Shown piece after piece: positions 7,582 to 18,255 of a stretch of 64,000 nucleotides of DNA. Within the stretch, counting starts at the first letter, position 1. Each line of letters opens with the position of its first letter. The notes below the pieces were generated by a model. It was not told the DNA's origin. It saw only the letters and a program-made list of their open reading frames with translations, and made no database searches. Origin of the DNA: CAZMPJ01 sp964568455 (lineage in GTDB: Bacteria > Margulisbacteria > WOR-1 > O2-12-FULL-45-9); NCBI GenBank assembly GCA_964568455.1, contig CAZMPJ010000001.1:62001-126000 (forward strand), written 5' to 3'. The position numbers and the translations under genes are program-made.

Positions 7582-10500
7582 ATGGGTGAAAGAAAAAATT
7601 TAGTTAATATTAAAAACGGTGTCCAGCCGCCGGATCTGTTAGCAATTCAAAAGAATTCTTTTCGTTGGTTCCTCCAAGAGGGGCTGCCGGAAGAGCTTCG
7701 TCTCATTTCCCCAATTAAGGGTTATGAAGGAAAGCTAGAACTTGTTTTTACTGGTAAAGTAACTTTGGGTAAACCAAAACATGAAGCCAGAGATTGCTTA
7801 GTCCGGGAGGTTACTTTTTGCGCGCCGCTAAAAGTTGAAGCCAGGCTTTTGAACAAAAAAACCAAGGAAGTAAAATCCCAACAGGTTTTTATTGGCGACC
7901 TGCCGCTTATGACTGATCGGGGTACCTTTATTATTAATGGTGCTGAACGCGTAATTGTTTCTCAGCTGGTTCGTTCTCCTGGGGTTTATTACCGTGAGAT
8001 TAAAAAGGTAGAAAGACTAGGAAGACATGCTTATTATGCCACCGTAATTCCAGATCGAGGGTCTTGGATAGAATTTGAGACTGACTCTGCTGGAGCAATT
8101 TTTGCCCGTATCAACCGTACCCGAAAAATTCCGATTGCTATGTTTTTATCTGCGATTGGCTGCAGCGAAAAAGAAATTCTTAGTGCTTTGACCGAAGGAG
8201 AATTTCGTCGCCGCTCTTTAAAAGAATGTCCCATTCTTCCTAAAGATGAAGCTTTAATTGAGATTTATAAACGTATGCGTCCAGGTGACCCGGTTACCCA
8301 AGAAGGAGCCCAGGTTTATCTTACTAATTTATTCTTTAATTCCCGTCGCTACGATCTAGGCAAGGTAGGGCGCTATAAGATCAATCGAAAATTAGGGATC
8401 AATGTGCCTGAAGATAAATATGTTTTAACTAAAACTGATATTTTAGCTATGATTAAATATTTAATCTTGCTGCATATGGGAGAGGGGATATCTGACGATA
8501 TCGACCATCTAGGCAACCGTAGAATCAGGGCAGTAGGAGAGCAGTTGCAAAGGCAAATTAGAATTGGATTTGCCCGAGTAGAGCGTTTAATCAAAGAACA
8601 GATGATGATTAGAGGTGACGAAGCTGTTGTTCCTGGTAACTTAATCAATATCCGGCCTTTGCAGGCGATAATTAAAGAATTTTTTGGTTCTGGACAGCTT
8701 TCTCAATTTTTAGATCAAACTAACCCGATTGCAGAAATTACCCATAAACGTAGGCTTTCTGCTTTAGGCCCAGGTGGATTAACTAGGGAGCGTGCTGGAT
8801 TTGAAGTACGTGATATTCATCCTTCCCACTTTGGCAGAATTTGTCCTATTGAAACTCCAGAAGGACCTAATGCTGGTTTGATCGGATCTTTGGGAACTTA
8901 TGCCCGGGTAAATAAATTTGGTTTTATTGAAACCCCTTACCGCAAAGTTACTAAGGGAGTGGTAGGCAAGAAGGTTGAACATCTTTCAGCTGACCTTGAA
9001 GATCTTTATAAGATTGCTACTTCTGATATACGCATTGATAAAAATGGCAAAATTACCGCTGACGATGTTGTTGTTAGATATCGTCGAGAATTTATAATTG
9101 TACCTGCTAAAGAAGTGGATTACATGGGAGTAGCTCCTGAGCAGGTAGTGGGTGTTACCACGGCTTTAATTCCTTTCTTAGAACATGACGATGCAAACCG
9201 TGCCTTAATGGGTGCCAATATGCAACGTCAGGCAGTTCCGTTGCTTAATCCAGAATCTCCGATTGTTGGTACTGGGTTTGAAGCAAAAATTGCTGAAGAT
9301 TCACGTACCCTTTTAAAAGCAGAAAATTCCGGAAAAGTAATTAAACTAGATTCAATCCAAATTGTTATCCAGCGTTCAAATGGCAAAAAAGACAAATATA
9401 ATTTAGTTACTTTTAGCCGTAGTAACCAAGATACTTTGGTTCACCAACGGCCGACTGTAAAATTAGGTGAAAAAGTAGAAAAAGGCCAGATTATTGCTGA
9501 TGGTTCTGCTACTGCTGGTGGAGAATTGGCCTTAGGTAAAAATGTGTTGGTAGCTATGATGCCTTGGGAAGGTTATAACTATGAAGACGCGATTGTAATT
9601 TCAGAGCGTTTAGTAAAAAAAGACGTATTTACTACTATTCACGTACAAAGATACGAGGTAGAAGTGCGTTCAACTAAGTTGGGCATGGAAGAAATAACTC
9701 GAGAAATTCCTAACCTGGGCGAAGAAGCCTTAGCTCATTTAGATGAAAGAGGAATTGTGGTTCCTGGCTCAGAAATAAAGCCAGGAGATATATTAGTAGG
9801 TAAGGTTACGCCAAAAGGTGAAACCGAGCTTCCAGCAGAAGAAAAACTGTTACGCGCCATTTTTGGTGATAAAGCTAGAGATATGCGTGACACTTCTCTT
9901 CGAGTTCCTCCAGGAGAAGTAGGGATTGTTATTAATGTGAGGGTGTTTTCTCGTGAAAATGGAGACGAGCTTCCTCCAGGAGTGCATGAATTAGTTCGAG
10001 TTTATTTAGCCCAGCTAAGAAAGCTTAGTGTGGGAGATAAAATGGCGGGAAGACATGGAAACAAAGGCGTCATTGCTAGAATTCTTCCGGAAGCAGATAT
10101 GCCTTACTTGCCGGACGGAACTCCGTTAGATGTAGTTTTAAATCCTTTGGGTGTTCCTTCTCGTATGAATATTGGACAGATTTTTGAATTATTGCTTGGC
10201 CATGCTGGTCATGTCTTAGATCAAAAATATACTTTGCCTGCTTTTGATGAAGTAATAGAAGATGATGCTTCTGTTAATATTGTAGAAGGAAAGCTAACAG
10301 AAGCTGCTGAGAAGGGCAAAATTCCTTGGCTTGACAAAAGTGGAAAAATAGAACTTCGCGACGGCAGAACTGGCCGTGCTTTTGGCCGCAAGGTTGCTGT
10401 GGGTTACATGTATCTTATGAAATTAATCCACTTGGTAGATGATAAAATGCATGCCCGCTCAACTGGACCATATTCATTAATTACTCAACAACCATTAGGC

Positions 10501-10833
10501 GGAAAAGCCCAATTTGGTGGCCAGCGTTTCGGAGAAATGGAAGTCTGGGCGCTAGAAGCTTATGGTGCAGCTCATACCTTGCAAGAACTTTTAACTGTTA
10601 AGTCTGATGATGTAGTGGGCCGCTCTAAAGTTTATGAAGCTATTATTAAAGGCAGCTCTATGGGGAAACCTGGAGTGCCAGAATCATTTAAAGTATTAAT
10701 AAAAGAATTACGCAGTCTGGGACTTGATATGAAAACCCTTTCTGAAGACGGAAAAGAAGTTAATATTGATGAAGAAGGAAAAACTCCAAGAAGAAGCCCT
10801 CGCATATTTGGGCGCGATAGAAGGAGGGCTTAA
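7582..10833 (+). CDS. rpoB: DNA-directed RNA polymerase subunit beta
   Basis: 1083 residues, a compact beta subunit without the large lineage-specific insertions of proteobacterial RpoB. Visible landmarks are the rifampicin region with SQFLDQTNPIAEITHKRRLSALGPGGL, the GRICPIETPEGPNAGLIGSL segment, the SVGDKMAGRHGNKGV catalytic-cleft motif and the C-terminal GGKAQFGGQRFGEMEVWALE clamp segment. S-Q-F, D, H-K-R and S-A-L-G in the rifampicin pocket are the drug-sensitive consensus. It starts 2 nt after rplL with no clear ribosome-binding site. Confidence 0.98.
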   Translation: MGERKNLVNIKNGVQPPDLLAIQKNSFRWFLQEGLPEELRLISPIKGYEGKLELVFTGKVTLGKPKHEARDCLVREVTFCAPLKVEARLLNKKTKEVKSQQVFIGDLPLMTDRGTFIINGAERVIVSQLVRSPGVYYREIKKVERLGRHAYYATVIPDRGSWIEFETDSAGAIFARINRTRKIPIAMFLSAIGCSEKEILSALTEGEFRRRSLKECPILPKDEALIEIYKRMRPGDPVTQEGAQVYLTNLFFNSRRYDLGKVGRYKINRKLGINVPEDKYVLTKTDILAMIKYLILLHMGEGISDDIDHLGNRRIRAVGEQLQRQIRIGFARVERLIKEQMMIRGDEAVVPGNLINIRPLQAIIKEFFGSGQLSQFLDQTNPIAEITHKRRLSALGPGGLTRERAGFEVRDIHPSHFGRICPIETPEGPNAGLIGSLGTYARVNKFGFIETPYRKVTKGVVGKKVEHLSADLEDLYKIATSDIRIDKNGKITADDVVVRYRREFIIVPAKEVDYMGVAPEQVVGVTTALIPFLEHDDANRALMGANMQRQAVPLLNPESPIVGTGFEAKIAEDSRTLLKAENSGKVIKLDSIQIVIQRSNGKKDKYNLVTFSRSNQDTLVHQRPTVKLGEKVEKGQIIADGSATAGGELALGKNVLVAMMPWEGYNYEDAIVISERLVKKDVFTTIHVQRYEVEVRSTKLGMEEITREIPNLGEEALAHLDERGIVVPGSEIKPGDILVGKVTPKGETELPAEEKLLRAIFGDKARDMRDTSLRVPPGEVGIVINVRVFSRENGDELPPGVHELVRVYLAQLRKLSVGDKMAGRHGNKGVIARILPEADMPYLPDGTPLDVVLNPLGVPSRMNIGQIFELLLGHAGHVLDQKYTLPAFDEVIEDDASVNIVEGKLTEAAEKGKIPWLDKSGKIELRDGRTGRAFGRKVAVGYMYLMKLIHLVDDKMHARSTGPYSLITQQPLGGKAQFGGQRFGEMEVWALEAYGAAHTLQELLTVKSDDVVGRSKVYEAIIKGSSMGKPGVPESFKVLIKELRSLGLDMKTLSEDGKEVNIDEEGKTPRRSPRIFGRDRRRA

Positions 10834-10835
10834 AT

Positions 10836-13800
10836 TTGCCTTTACTTAAAAAAGAGAAAAAAGAATTTGATCAATTAAAAATTGGACTGGCTTCGACCAA
10901 GCAAATCCTCAACTGGTCATATGGTGAGGTAGAAAAGCCAGAAACCATTAACTATCGTACCTTTAAACCAGAGCGCAAAGGTTTATTCTGCGAAAAAATC
11001 TTTGGCCCGGTAAAAGATTGGGAATGTCATTGCGGTAAATATAGAAGAGTACGCTATCGCGGCATTGTTTGTGAACGCTGCGGAGTAGAGGTTACTACTT
11101 CAAGAGTCAGGCGTGAACGCATGGGACATATCAAGCTAGTTGAACCAGTGGCTCATATTTGGTTTTTAAAGGGTGTGCCGGGATATATTAGTTTGCTGTT
11201 AAATGTTACTACCCGGGCGCTTGAAGAAGTAATTTATTATGATGCCTTTATCGTGACCCAGGTTTCTGAAGGGGTCAAGAAGATGAAGGTGGGGCAGATT
11301 CTGCGCGAAGCAGATTATCAGGATGCATTAGAAAAATGGGGCAGCAAGTTTAAGGCCAGCACTGGCGCACGGCCAGTAAAGGAATTGCTAGAAAAAATTG
11401 ATCTAAATGCTATGGTTTCAAAGCTGCGCAAGGACCTAAAAACTTCTACCGGTCAAAAGCGTCTCAAAATTGTTAAACGCTTAAGAGTAGCAGAAGCTTT
11501 TCAAAAATCCAGTAACCGGCCCGAATGGATGATTATGGAAGTGATGCCAGTTATTCCTCCGGATCTTCGTCCTATGGTACAGTTAGAAGGCGGGCGTTTT
11601 GCTACTTCCGACCTTAACGACCTTTACCGACGAGTTTTAAACCGTAATAACCGGCTTAAAAAAATGATTAATATGGGTGCTCCGGACATGATTATCCGCA
11701 ACGAAAAAAGAATGTTGCAAGAATCAGTAGACGTCTTAATTGATAACGGCAGGAGAAAAAGGGCTGTAACCGGTTCATCTGGCCGACCTTTAAAATCCTT
11801 AACTGATATTATTGAAGGAAAGCAAGGTAGATTTCGCCAAAACTTGCTAGGAAAACGAGTTGATTATTCTGGCCGTTCGGTTATTGTAGTTGGTCCTTCT
11901 CTAAAATTACATCAGTGTGGTTTGCCCAAAGATATGACCCTGGAACTTTTTAAACCATTTGTAATTAGAAAATTAGTTGATCGCGGCATTGCCCAAAACG
12001 TAAAATCTGCTAAACGCATGATTGAAAAGCGTGACATTATTGTCTGGGATATTTTAGAAGAAGTAATTAAAGGCCATCCTGTACTATTAAACCGAGCTCC
12101 AACTCTTCACCGTTTAGGTGTTCAGGCTTTTGAACCGGTTTTGGTAGAAGGAAAAGCAATTCAAATCCATCCGTTGGTATGTTCGGCGTTTAACGCGGAT
12201 TTTGACGGTGACCAAATGGCCGTCCACGTACCGCTATTACCTGAAGCCCAGGTTGAAGCCAGAATTTTAATGTTAGCTTCAACCAATTTGCTTTCTCCGG
12301 CTTCTGGTCGTCCGGTTGTTACTCCTACCCAAGACATGGTACTGGGTACTTATTACATGACAGTTGAAAACGAAACGGTGAAACCTTCTCATGAGGTAAT
12401 TTTTGCTAATGATGGGGAAGCCATGGTAGCTAATGATGTTGACCATGTTCACTTGCAAGCTAAGGTAAAAGTGCGCCGAGGTGGCGAAATCATAGAAACC
12501 ACAGTTGGCCGCATTAAGTTTAACTATACCTTAAGTAGGGTATTAAAAAGACATGGAATTTCCGAAGAATATCCTTACATTAATAGAGTAGTAGATAAAA
12601 AAGGCTTGGAAAAAGTATTAGTAGATTGTTTTAAGCTCTATGGCAGCGCAGTAACAGCTGGAATTGCGGATGAAATTAAGCGCTTAGGCTTTAAATATGC
12701 TACCCTTGCCGGTGTTTCCATTGCTATTGAAGATTTGATGGTGCCAGAAGAAAAGAAAAAGATCGTATCTAAGGCAACTGAACAGGTTTCAAATCTTGAA
12801 AAACATTTTAGAAATGGTGACATCTCTAAAAAAGAAAAATTCTTGCGTTCACTGGATATCTGGAGCCAAGTTACAGAGAGTGTTACTCAGAAAATGTTGG
12901 GTCAGTTGGATAAATTAAACTCGGTTTATATGATGGCTTTCTCTGGAGCTCGTGGAAATGTTCAGCAGGTAAGGCAGCTTTCTGGAATTCGTGGTCTTAT
13001 GGCAGATCCTTCCGGAAACATTATTGAGATCCCGATTAAAGCTAACTTTAAAGAAGGTTTAAATGTTACTGAATACTTTATTTCTTCTTACGGAGCAAGA
13101 AAAGGGTTGGTAGATACTGCGCTTAGAACCGCGGATTCTGGCTATTTAACCCGTCGACTAGTTGATGTTTCACAAGATGTTATGATTACGGAAATAGACT
13201 GCGGATCAAAAGAGGGGATTGAGCTTACCACGGTAAGAGAAGGTTACGATGAATTGCTTCCTCTTTGGCAGCGTCTTGTTTTCCGTACACCAGTTAAAAA
13301 TGTAATTGACCCGATTTCAAACAAAACCATTGCCAAAGCAGGAGAAGCGATCACCGAGGAAATTGCTAAAGCTATTTATGACGCAGGTATAGATAGGTTG
13401 CAAGTAAGATCTGCGATTACTTGCAAAACTAAACGTGGTATTTGCCAAAAATGTTATGGCTTAGATCTTTCCGTGTTGCAGCCAGTTAATATTGGTGAGG
13501 CAGTAGGAATTATAGCGGCCCAATCAATTGGTGAGCCAGGTACTCAGCTTACTATGAGAACTTTCCATATTGGAGGAGTTGCTCTTCATAAAGGTGCGCT
13601 TAGTCAGGTAAAAACCAAACATGGTGGTGCTATTTCTTTTGATGAAGGAATTGAAATAAAACAAATTCCGGATGAAGAAGGCAAAAAGCAAAAAATTAGT
13701 ACCCGTAATTCTGTTGTTTACGTCAAAATTAAAAATAAGAAAGAAGAATATCCGCTTCCAGTTGGCGCCATGCTTAAAGTTAAAGAAGGACAAAAAGTGG

Positions 13801-14990
13801 CAGCTGGAGAAGTAATTGCCGAATATGACCCAACCTATGAATATGTCGTGGCCAGTGCTCCAGGAAAAACCATATTCGTTGATTTACAAACCGCCTCTAA
13901 AAGAGGATCGATCCAGGCTAAAAAAGATGGAGAAATATTTGTTTATAACCCTAAAGTGGTTAAAGATTATGATGTTCCTAAGGGTGCTGAAATCTTTGTT
14001 AAATTTGGCGATAAGATAAATGCCGAAGATGAAGTAGCTTCTGGTATTGTGTCTAAAACTTCAGGTCTAGTAATTGAAGTAAAAGCTAAATCAGTTACTG
14101 TTGCTCCGGGCGAAAACTATGCGATTGCTGCTGGTTCCCGGCTTTATGTTGAAGATGGGAAAAATATTGAAAGTTATGATGTTTTAGCCAAAGTAGAGTC
14201 TATTCGCCGTGACCCTAGTAAAACCAGAGATATTATTCAAGGTTTACCAAAAGTGGAAGAGTTGTTTGAAGCCAGAAGATCTAAAAAACCGGCTGTGCTT
14301 TCTGAAATTGAGGGAGTTGTTGAAATTAAAGAAAGTGAAGGCATGCGCTTGATTGTTATTAAAGGCGCTAAAGAAAATAAAGAATATTTAGTACCTTATG
14401 AAGCCAGATTGCGGGTGGCTACCAATGATAAAGTGCACCAAGGCATGCAGTTGACAGAAGGAACGATTAATCCTCATGAAGTGCTGCGCATTTTAGGGGT
14501 TAAGGCAGTGCAAACTTTCTTGGTAGATGAAATCCAAAAGATCTATCGTTCTCAAGGTGTAACTATTTCTGATAAACATGTTGAAATCATTGTTCGTCAG
14601 ATGACTAAAAAGGTAAGAGTAGTTCTTTCAGGAAGTACCACTCTTTTGCCTGGCGAATTAATTGAAAATAAAACCTTAGCTGCTATTAACGAAAAAGCTA
14701 AAGGGGAAAAAGCTACTGCTACTGAAGTGCTTTTGGGTATTACCAGAGCCTCGCTTAGCACTGAAAGCTTTATCTCGGCTGCTTCTTTCCAAGAAACCGC
14801 TCGAGTTTTAACTGAAGCGTCTGTTAAGGGCAAGACCGATGAAATGTACGGGCTCAAAGAAAATATCATTATTGGGAAACTGATCCCAGCAGGAAGCGGT
14901 TTTGAAGATTACCGTTACATTGAGCTGGTCCCAACCGCGGGAATAATGAGCCAATTAAAAATTGCAACTCAGGCACAAGAGGGGAAATAA
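10836..14990 (+). CDS. rpoC: DNA-directed RNA polymerase subunit beta'
   Basis: 1384 residues in one chain, so not split into gamma and beta' as in Cyanobacteria. The N-terminal zinc site uses cysteines 64, 66, 79 and 82, the NADFDGDQMAVH catalytic motif lies near residues 450-461, and a second zinc segment (CKTKRGICQKCYG) lies near 863-875. The start is TTG at 10836, chosen because AAGGAGG at 10821-10827 sits 8 nt upstream and the product MPLLKKEKKEFDQLKIGLAS matches the family N terminus. It follows rpoB by 2 nt. Confidence 0.98.
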   Translation: MPLLKKEKKEFDQLKIGLASTKQILNWSYGEVEKPETINYRTFKPERKGLFCEKIFGPVKDWECHCGKYRRVRYRGIVCERCGVEVTTSRVRRERMGHIKLVEPVAHIWFLKGVPGYISLLLNVTTRALEEVIYYDAFIVTQVSEGVKKMKVGQILREADYQDALEKWGSKFKASTGARPVKELLEKIDLNAMVSKLRKDLKTSTGQKRLKIVKRLRVAEAFQKSSNRPEWMIMEVMPVIPPDLRPMVQLEGGRFATSDLNDLYRRVLNRNNRLKKMINMGAPDMIIRNEKRMLQESVDVLIDNGRRKRAVTGSSGRPLKSLTDIIEGKQGRFRQNLLGKRVDYSGRSVIVVGPSLKLHQCGLPKDMTLELFKPFVIRKLVDRGIAQNVKSAKRMIEKRDIIVWDILEEVIKGHPVLLNRAPTLHRLGVQAFEPVLVEGKAIQIHPLVCSAFNADFDGDQMAVHVPLLPEAQVEARILMLASTNLLSPASGRPVVTPTQDMVLGTYYMTVENETVKPSHEVIFANDGEAMVANDVDHVHLQAKVKVRRGGEIIETTVGRIKFNYTLSRVLKRHGISEEYPYINRVVDKKGLEKVLVDCFKLYGSAVTAGIADEIKRLGFKYATLAGVSIAIEDLMVPEEKKKIVSKATEQVSNLEKHFRNGDISKKEKFLRSLDIWSQVTESVTQKMLGQLDKLNSVYMMAFSGARGNVQQVRQLSGIRGLMADPSGNIIEIPIKANFKEGLNVTEYFISSYGARKGLVDTALRTADSGYLTRRLVDVSQDVMITEIDCGSKEGIELTTVREGYDELLPLWQRLVFRTPVKNVIDPISNKTIAKAGEAITEEIAKAIYDAGIDRLQVRSAITCKTKRGICQKCYGLDLSVLQPVNIGEAVGIIAAQSIGEPGTQLTMRTFHIGGVALHKGALSQVKTKHGGAISFDEGIEIKQIPDEEGKKQKISTRNSVVYVKIKNKKEEYPLPVGAMLKVKEGQKVAAGEVIAEYDPTYEYVVASAPGKTIFVDLQTASKRGSIQAKKDGEIFVYNPKVVKDYDVPKGAEIFVKFGDKINAEDEVASGIVSKTSGLVIEVKAKSVTVAPGENYAIAAGSRLYVEDGKNIESYDVLAKVESIRRDPSKTRDIIQGLPKVEELFEARRSKKPAVLSEIEGVVEIKESEGMRLIVIKGAKENKEYLVPYEARLRVATNDKVHQGMQLTEGTINPHEVLRILGVKAVQTFLVDEIQKIYRSQGVTISDKHVEIIVRQMTKKVRVVLSGSTTLLPGELIENKTLAAINEKAKGEKATATEVLLGITRASLSTESFISAASFQETARVLTEASVKGKTDEMYGLKENIIIGKLIPAGSGFEDYRYIELVPTAGIMSQLKIATQAQEGK

Positions 14991-14993
14991 AAA

Positions 14994-15371
14994 ATGCCAA
15001 CATTGAACCAATTAATTAAAAAAGGAAGAACAAGGAAAAAAACCAAAGATAAGGTGCCAGCGCTTAAAGGTAGTCCTTTGCGACGTGGAGTTTGTGTTAG
15101 GGTCTATACCACTACGCCTAAAAAACCTAATTCGGCACTTAGAAAAGTTGCCAGGGTAAGACTTACCACTGGTATGGAAGTTACGGCTTATATCCCAGGA
15201 GTTGGCCACAACTTGCAGGAGCACTCGGTAGTGCTAGTGCGGGGTGGTCGTGTAAAAGATCTTCCTGGTGTTCGTTATCATATTGTACGTGGAGCCCTGG
15301 ATACCTTAGGGGTAGACGGTAGAAACCAAAGCCGTTCAAAATACGGGGCCAAAAAAAAGAAAGGAGCTTAA
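14994..15371 (+). CDS. rpsL: 30S ribosomal protein S12
   Basis: 125 residues, full length. The decoding loop TTTPKKPNSALRK and the VKDLPGVRYH loop are intact, with lysines and proline as in streptomycin-sensitive ribosomes. A GAGGGGA ribosome-binding site lies at the end of rpoC. It begins the str group, which joins the rpoBC genes without a gap. Confidence 0.98.
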   Translation: MPTLNQLIKKGRTRKKTKDKVPALKGSPLRRGVCVRVYTTTPKKPNSALRKVARVRLTTGMEVTAYIPGVGHNLQEHSVVLVRGGRVKDLPGVRYHIVRGALDTLGVDGRNQSRSKYGAKKKKGA

Positions 15372-15374
15372 AGA

Positions 15375-15842
15375 GTGACAAGACGTGGAAAAATAATAAA
15401 AAGAAAAGCAGCAATTGATTCAATTTACGGAAGTAAGGAATTACAGAAATTTATTAATAAAGTCATGATCGGCGGCAAGAAAAGTATGGCCGAAAAAATT
15501 GTTTATACTGCTTTAGAAAATATAAAAGAAAAAACCAAAAAAGAGCCAATGGAAGTTTTTAACAAAGCTTTAGAAAATGTAAGACCGTTGCTTGAAGTAA
15601 AAGCCAGGCGAGTTGGTGGAGCTACTTATCAAGTTCCGATTGAAGTAACCAGGGAACGTGGCCAAGCTTTGGCCATGCAATGGTTTAGAGATGTGTCCCG
15701 GGAACGCGGAAAGTCAATGATTGACAGTTTAACCGCTGAATTAATGGATGCTTATAACGGGATCGGCGGGGTAATGGCGAAAAAAACAACTATACATAAA
15801 ACAGCAGAGGCAAACAAGGCTTTTGCGCACTTTAGGTGGTAA
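15375..15842 (+). CDS. rpsG: 30S ribosomal protein S7
   Basis: 155 residues, full length, with KARRVGGATYQVPIEV and the C-terminal HKTAEANKAFAHFRW. It nucleates assembly of the 30S head. The start is GTG at 15375, 8 nt after AAGGAG at 15361-15366. Confidence 0.98.
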   Translation: MTRRGKIIKRKAAIDSIYGSKELQKFINKVMIGGKKSMAEKIVYTALENIKEKTKKEPMEVFNKALENVRPLLEVKARRVGGATYQVPIEVTRERGQALAMQWFRDVSRERGKSMIDSLTAELMDAYNGIGGVMAKKTTIHKTAEANKAFAHFRW

Positions 15843-15850
15843 AAAAATAA

Positions 15851-17926
15851 ATGGCTAGACAATGTCCAATGGAAAAATATAGAAATATCGGTTTTGCCGC
15901 GCACATTGATGCGGGTAAAACTACTACTACAGAACGAGTCTTGTTCTATAGTGGTAAAGTGCATAAAGTAGGAGAAGTGCACGACGGTACTGCTACTATG
16001 GACTGGATGGCGCAAGAGCAGGAACGTGGTATTACTATCACTTCTGCTGCTACCACTACTTTTTGGAATGATCATCGCATTAATATTATTGATACTCCGG
16101 GACACGTAGATTTTACTATGGAAGTGGAAAGATCGCTTCGCGTTCTTGATGGAGTAGTGGTTATTTTTTGTGCGGTAGGCGGAGTTCAACCTCAGTCAGA
16201 AACAGTTTGGAGACAAGCGACTCGTTATGCTGTGCCTCGTATTGCTTTTATCAATAAAATGGATCGCGTGGGAGCGGATTTTTATCGTGTTTCGAGCCAG
16301 ATTAAGGAAAGACTATTAGCTAACCCTGTGTTGCTCCAACTTCCGATTGGGGCAGAAGAGGGTTTTAAAGGGATTATTGATTTAGTAGAAATGAAAGCGG
16401 TTATATATGAAGATGATATTGGCGTGAAGTTTAGCGAGCAAGAAATTCCGGCTGATCTTCTGGAAAAAGCCAAAACTTACCGAGAGAAACTAGTTGAAGC
16501 TGCTGCAGAATCTGACGATGCTTTGTTAGAAAAGTATTTAGGCGGGAAAACTATTACTAAAGAAGAGGTTAAGAAAGGAATCCGCCAAGCTACCATTGAT
16601 GCCAAAATTATTCCAGTGGTTTGCGGTACTGCTTTTAAAAATAAAGGTGTACAGCCGCTACTTAACTCTATAATTGATTATCTTCCTTCCCCGTTAGATA
16701 AAGGAGATGTTAAAGGACTTAATCCAGATACTGGAGCAGAAGATGTTAGGAAACAAGGTGACGAAGAACCTTTTTCTGCCTTGGCTTTTAAGATTATGTC
16801 TGATCCTTATGTAGGCCGGCTCACTTATTTTAGAGTATATTCCGGTACCCTTAAAAAAGGTTCGTATGTTTATAATTCAGTTAAAGAAAAAAGAGAAAGA
16901 ATTGGGCGTATCCTGCAAATGCATGCCAATAAAAGAGAAGATATTGAAGAAATAGGGGCCGGTGATATTGCCGCGGCCGTAGGTCTTAAATTTACTTCTA
17001 CTGGTAATACACTTTGTGACGAGAAAAAGCCAATTATTTTAGAATCAATGACCATTCCAGAACCGGTTATTTTTGTAGCAATTGAACCAAAAAGTAAAGC
17101 AGATCAAGAAAAATTAGGAGTAGGCTTATCCAAGCTTTCTGAAGAAGATCCTACTTTTAGAGTTAAAGGCGATCCCGAAACTGGGCAAACCATTATTTCT
17201 GGAATGGGAGAGCTGCATTTAGAAATTATTGTGGATAGGCTGATGAGAGAATTTAAAGTTGAAGCTAATGTAGGTAATCCGCAAGTTGCTTATCGCGAAA
17301 CTATTCGTGGTGAGGCAGAAGTGGAAACTAAATTTATTAAACAAACCGGTGGTCGTGGTCAATACGGACACGTTTGGCTTAAAGTTGAACCGCTTGAATC
17401 AGGTAAAGGCTTTGAGTTTGTTAATAAAATTGTTGGTGGAAGGATTCCCAAAGAATATATTCCTGCAGTTGAAAAAGGTATAAAAGAAGCGCTTTCTACC
17501 GGAGTTTTAGCAGGATTCCCGGTTATTGATATCCAAGCTACTTTGTTTGATGGTTCTTATCACGAAGTAGATTCTTCTGAAATTGCTTTTAAGATTGCTG
17601 GATCTATGGCCTTTAAAGACGGAGTCTTAAAAAGTAAGCCGGTAATGCTTGAGCCAGTTATGAAGGTTGAAGTGGTGGTTCCAGAGCAGTACATGGGTGA
17701 AGTAATTGGGGATTTAAATGGCAGGCGAGGTCGAATCGAAGGAATGGAATCTCATATGGGAGTACAAACGATTAAATCTAAGGTGCCGCTGGCAACTATG
17801 TTTGGCTATGCCACAGCTTTAAGGTCATTGTCACAAGGTCGTGGGAATTATTCAATGGAATTTTGTGAATACAGTGAAGTTCCAAAAAATATTGCAAAAG
17901 AAATTATTGAAAAAAGTGAAGGGTAA
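15851..17926 (+). CDS. fusA: Translation elongation factor G
   Basis: 691 residues, the canonical five-domain translocase. It has G1 AHIDAGKTTT, switch I with EQERGITITSAATT, G3 DTPGHVDF with the catalytic histidine, G4 NKMD, and domain IV with KQTGGRGQYGHVWLK. A divergent paralogue lies at 40402-42432. The tuf gene that usually follows fusA is absent: rpsJ starts 6 nt later. Confidence 0.98.
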   Translation: MARQCPMEKYRNIGFAAHIDAGKTTTTERVLFYSGKVHKVGEVHDGTATMDWMAQEQERGITITSAATTTFWNDHRINIIDTPGHVDFTMEVERSLRVLDGVVVIFCAVGGVQPQSETVWRQATRYAVPRIAFINKMDRVGADFYRVSSQIKERLLANPVLLQLPIGAEEGFKGIIDLVEMKAVIYEDDIGVKFSEQEIPADLLEKAKTYREKLVEAAAESDDALLEKYLGGKTITKEEVKKGIRQATIDAKIIPVVCGTAFKNKGVQPLLNSIIDYLPSPLDKGDVKGLNPDTGAEDVRKQGDEEPFSALAFKIMSDPYVGRLTYFRVYSGTLKKGSYVYNSVKEKRERIGRILQMHANKREDIEEIGAGDIAAAVGLKFTSTGNTLCDEKKPIILESMTIPEPVIFVAIEPKSKADQEKLGVGLSKLSEEDPTFRVKGDPETGQTIISGMGELHLEIIVDRLMREFKVEANVGNPQVAYRETIRGEAEVETKFIKQTGGRGQYGHVWLKVEPLESGKGFEFVNKIVGGRIPKEYIPAVEKGIKEALSTGVLAGFPVIDIQATLFDGSYHEVDSSEIAFKIAGSMAFKDGVLKSKPVMLEPVMKVEVVVPEQYMGEVIGDLNGRRGRIEGMESHMGVQTIKSKVPLATMFGYATALRSLSQGRGNYSMEFCEYSEVPKNIAKEIIEKSEG

Positions 17927-17932
17927 AAAAAT

Positions 17933-18244
17933 ATGGTAAGACAAAAGATTAGGATAAAATTAAAAAGTTTCGATCATCGGATTCTGGACCAGTCCGCAAT
18001 AAGAATTGTAGAAACAGCAAAAAGGGCGGGGGCTTATGTTTCTGGCCCGGTGCCGCTGCCAACCAGAAAACAAGTTTATTGCGTGTTGCGCTCGCCGCAT
18101 GTTGATAAAAAGTCTCGTGAACACTTTGAAACCAGGACACATAAACGTTTGATTGATATTTTAGATCCACCACCGCAAACGGTTGATGCTTTGATGCAGC
18201 TGGATCTTCCCACCGGTGTAGATATTGAGATTAAAATGGGTTAG
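17933..18244 (+). CDS. rpsJ: 30S ribosomal protein S10
   Basis: 103 residues, full length, with the LPTRKQVYCVLRSPHVDK loop and the C-terminal LPTGVDIEIKMG. S10 is also NusE, the partner of the NusG KOW domain in transcription-translation coupling. It opens the S10 group directly after fusA. Confidence 0.97.
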   Translation: MVRQKIRIKLKSFDHRILDQSAIRIVETAKRAGAYVSGPVPLPTRKQVYCVLRSPHVDKKSREHFETRTHKRLIDILDPPPQTVDALMQLDLPTGVDIEIKMG

Positions 18245-18255
18245 GAGATTTGAAA

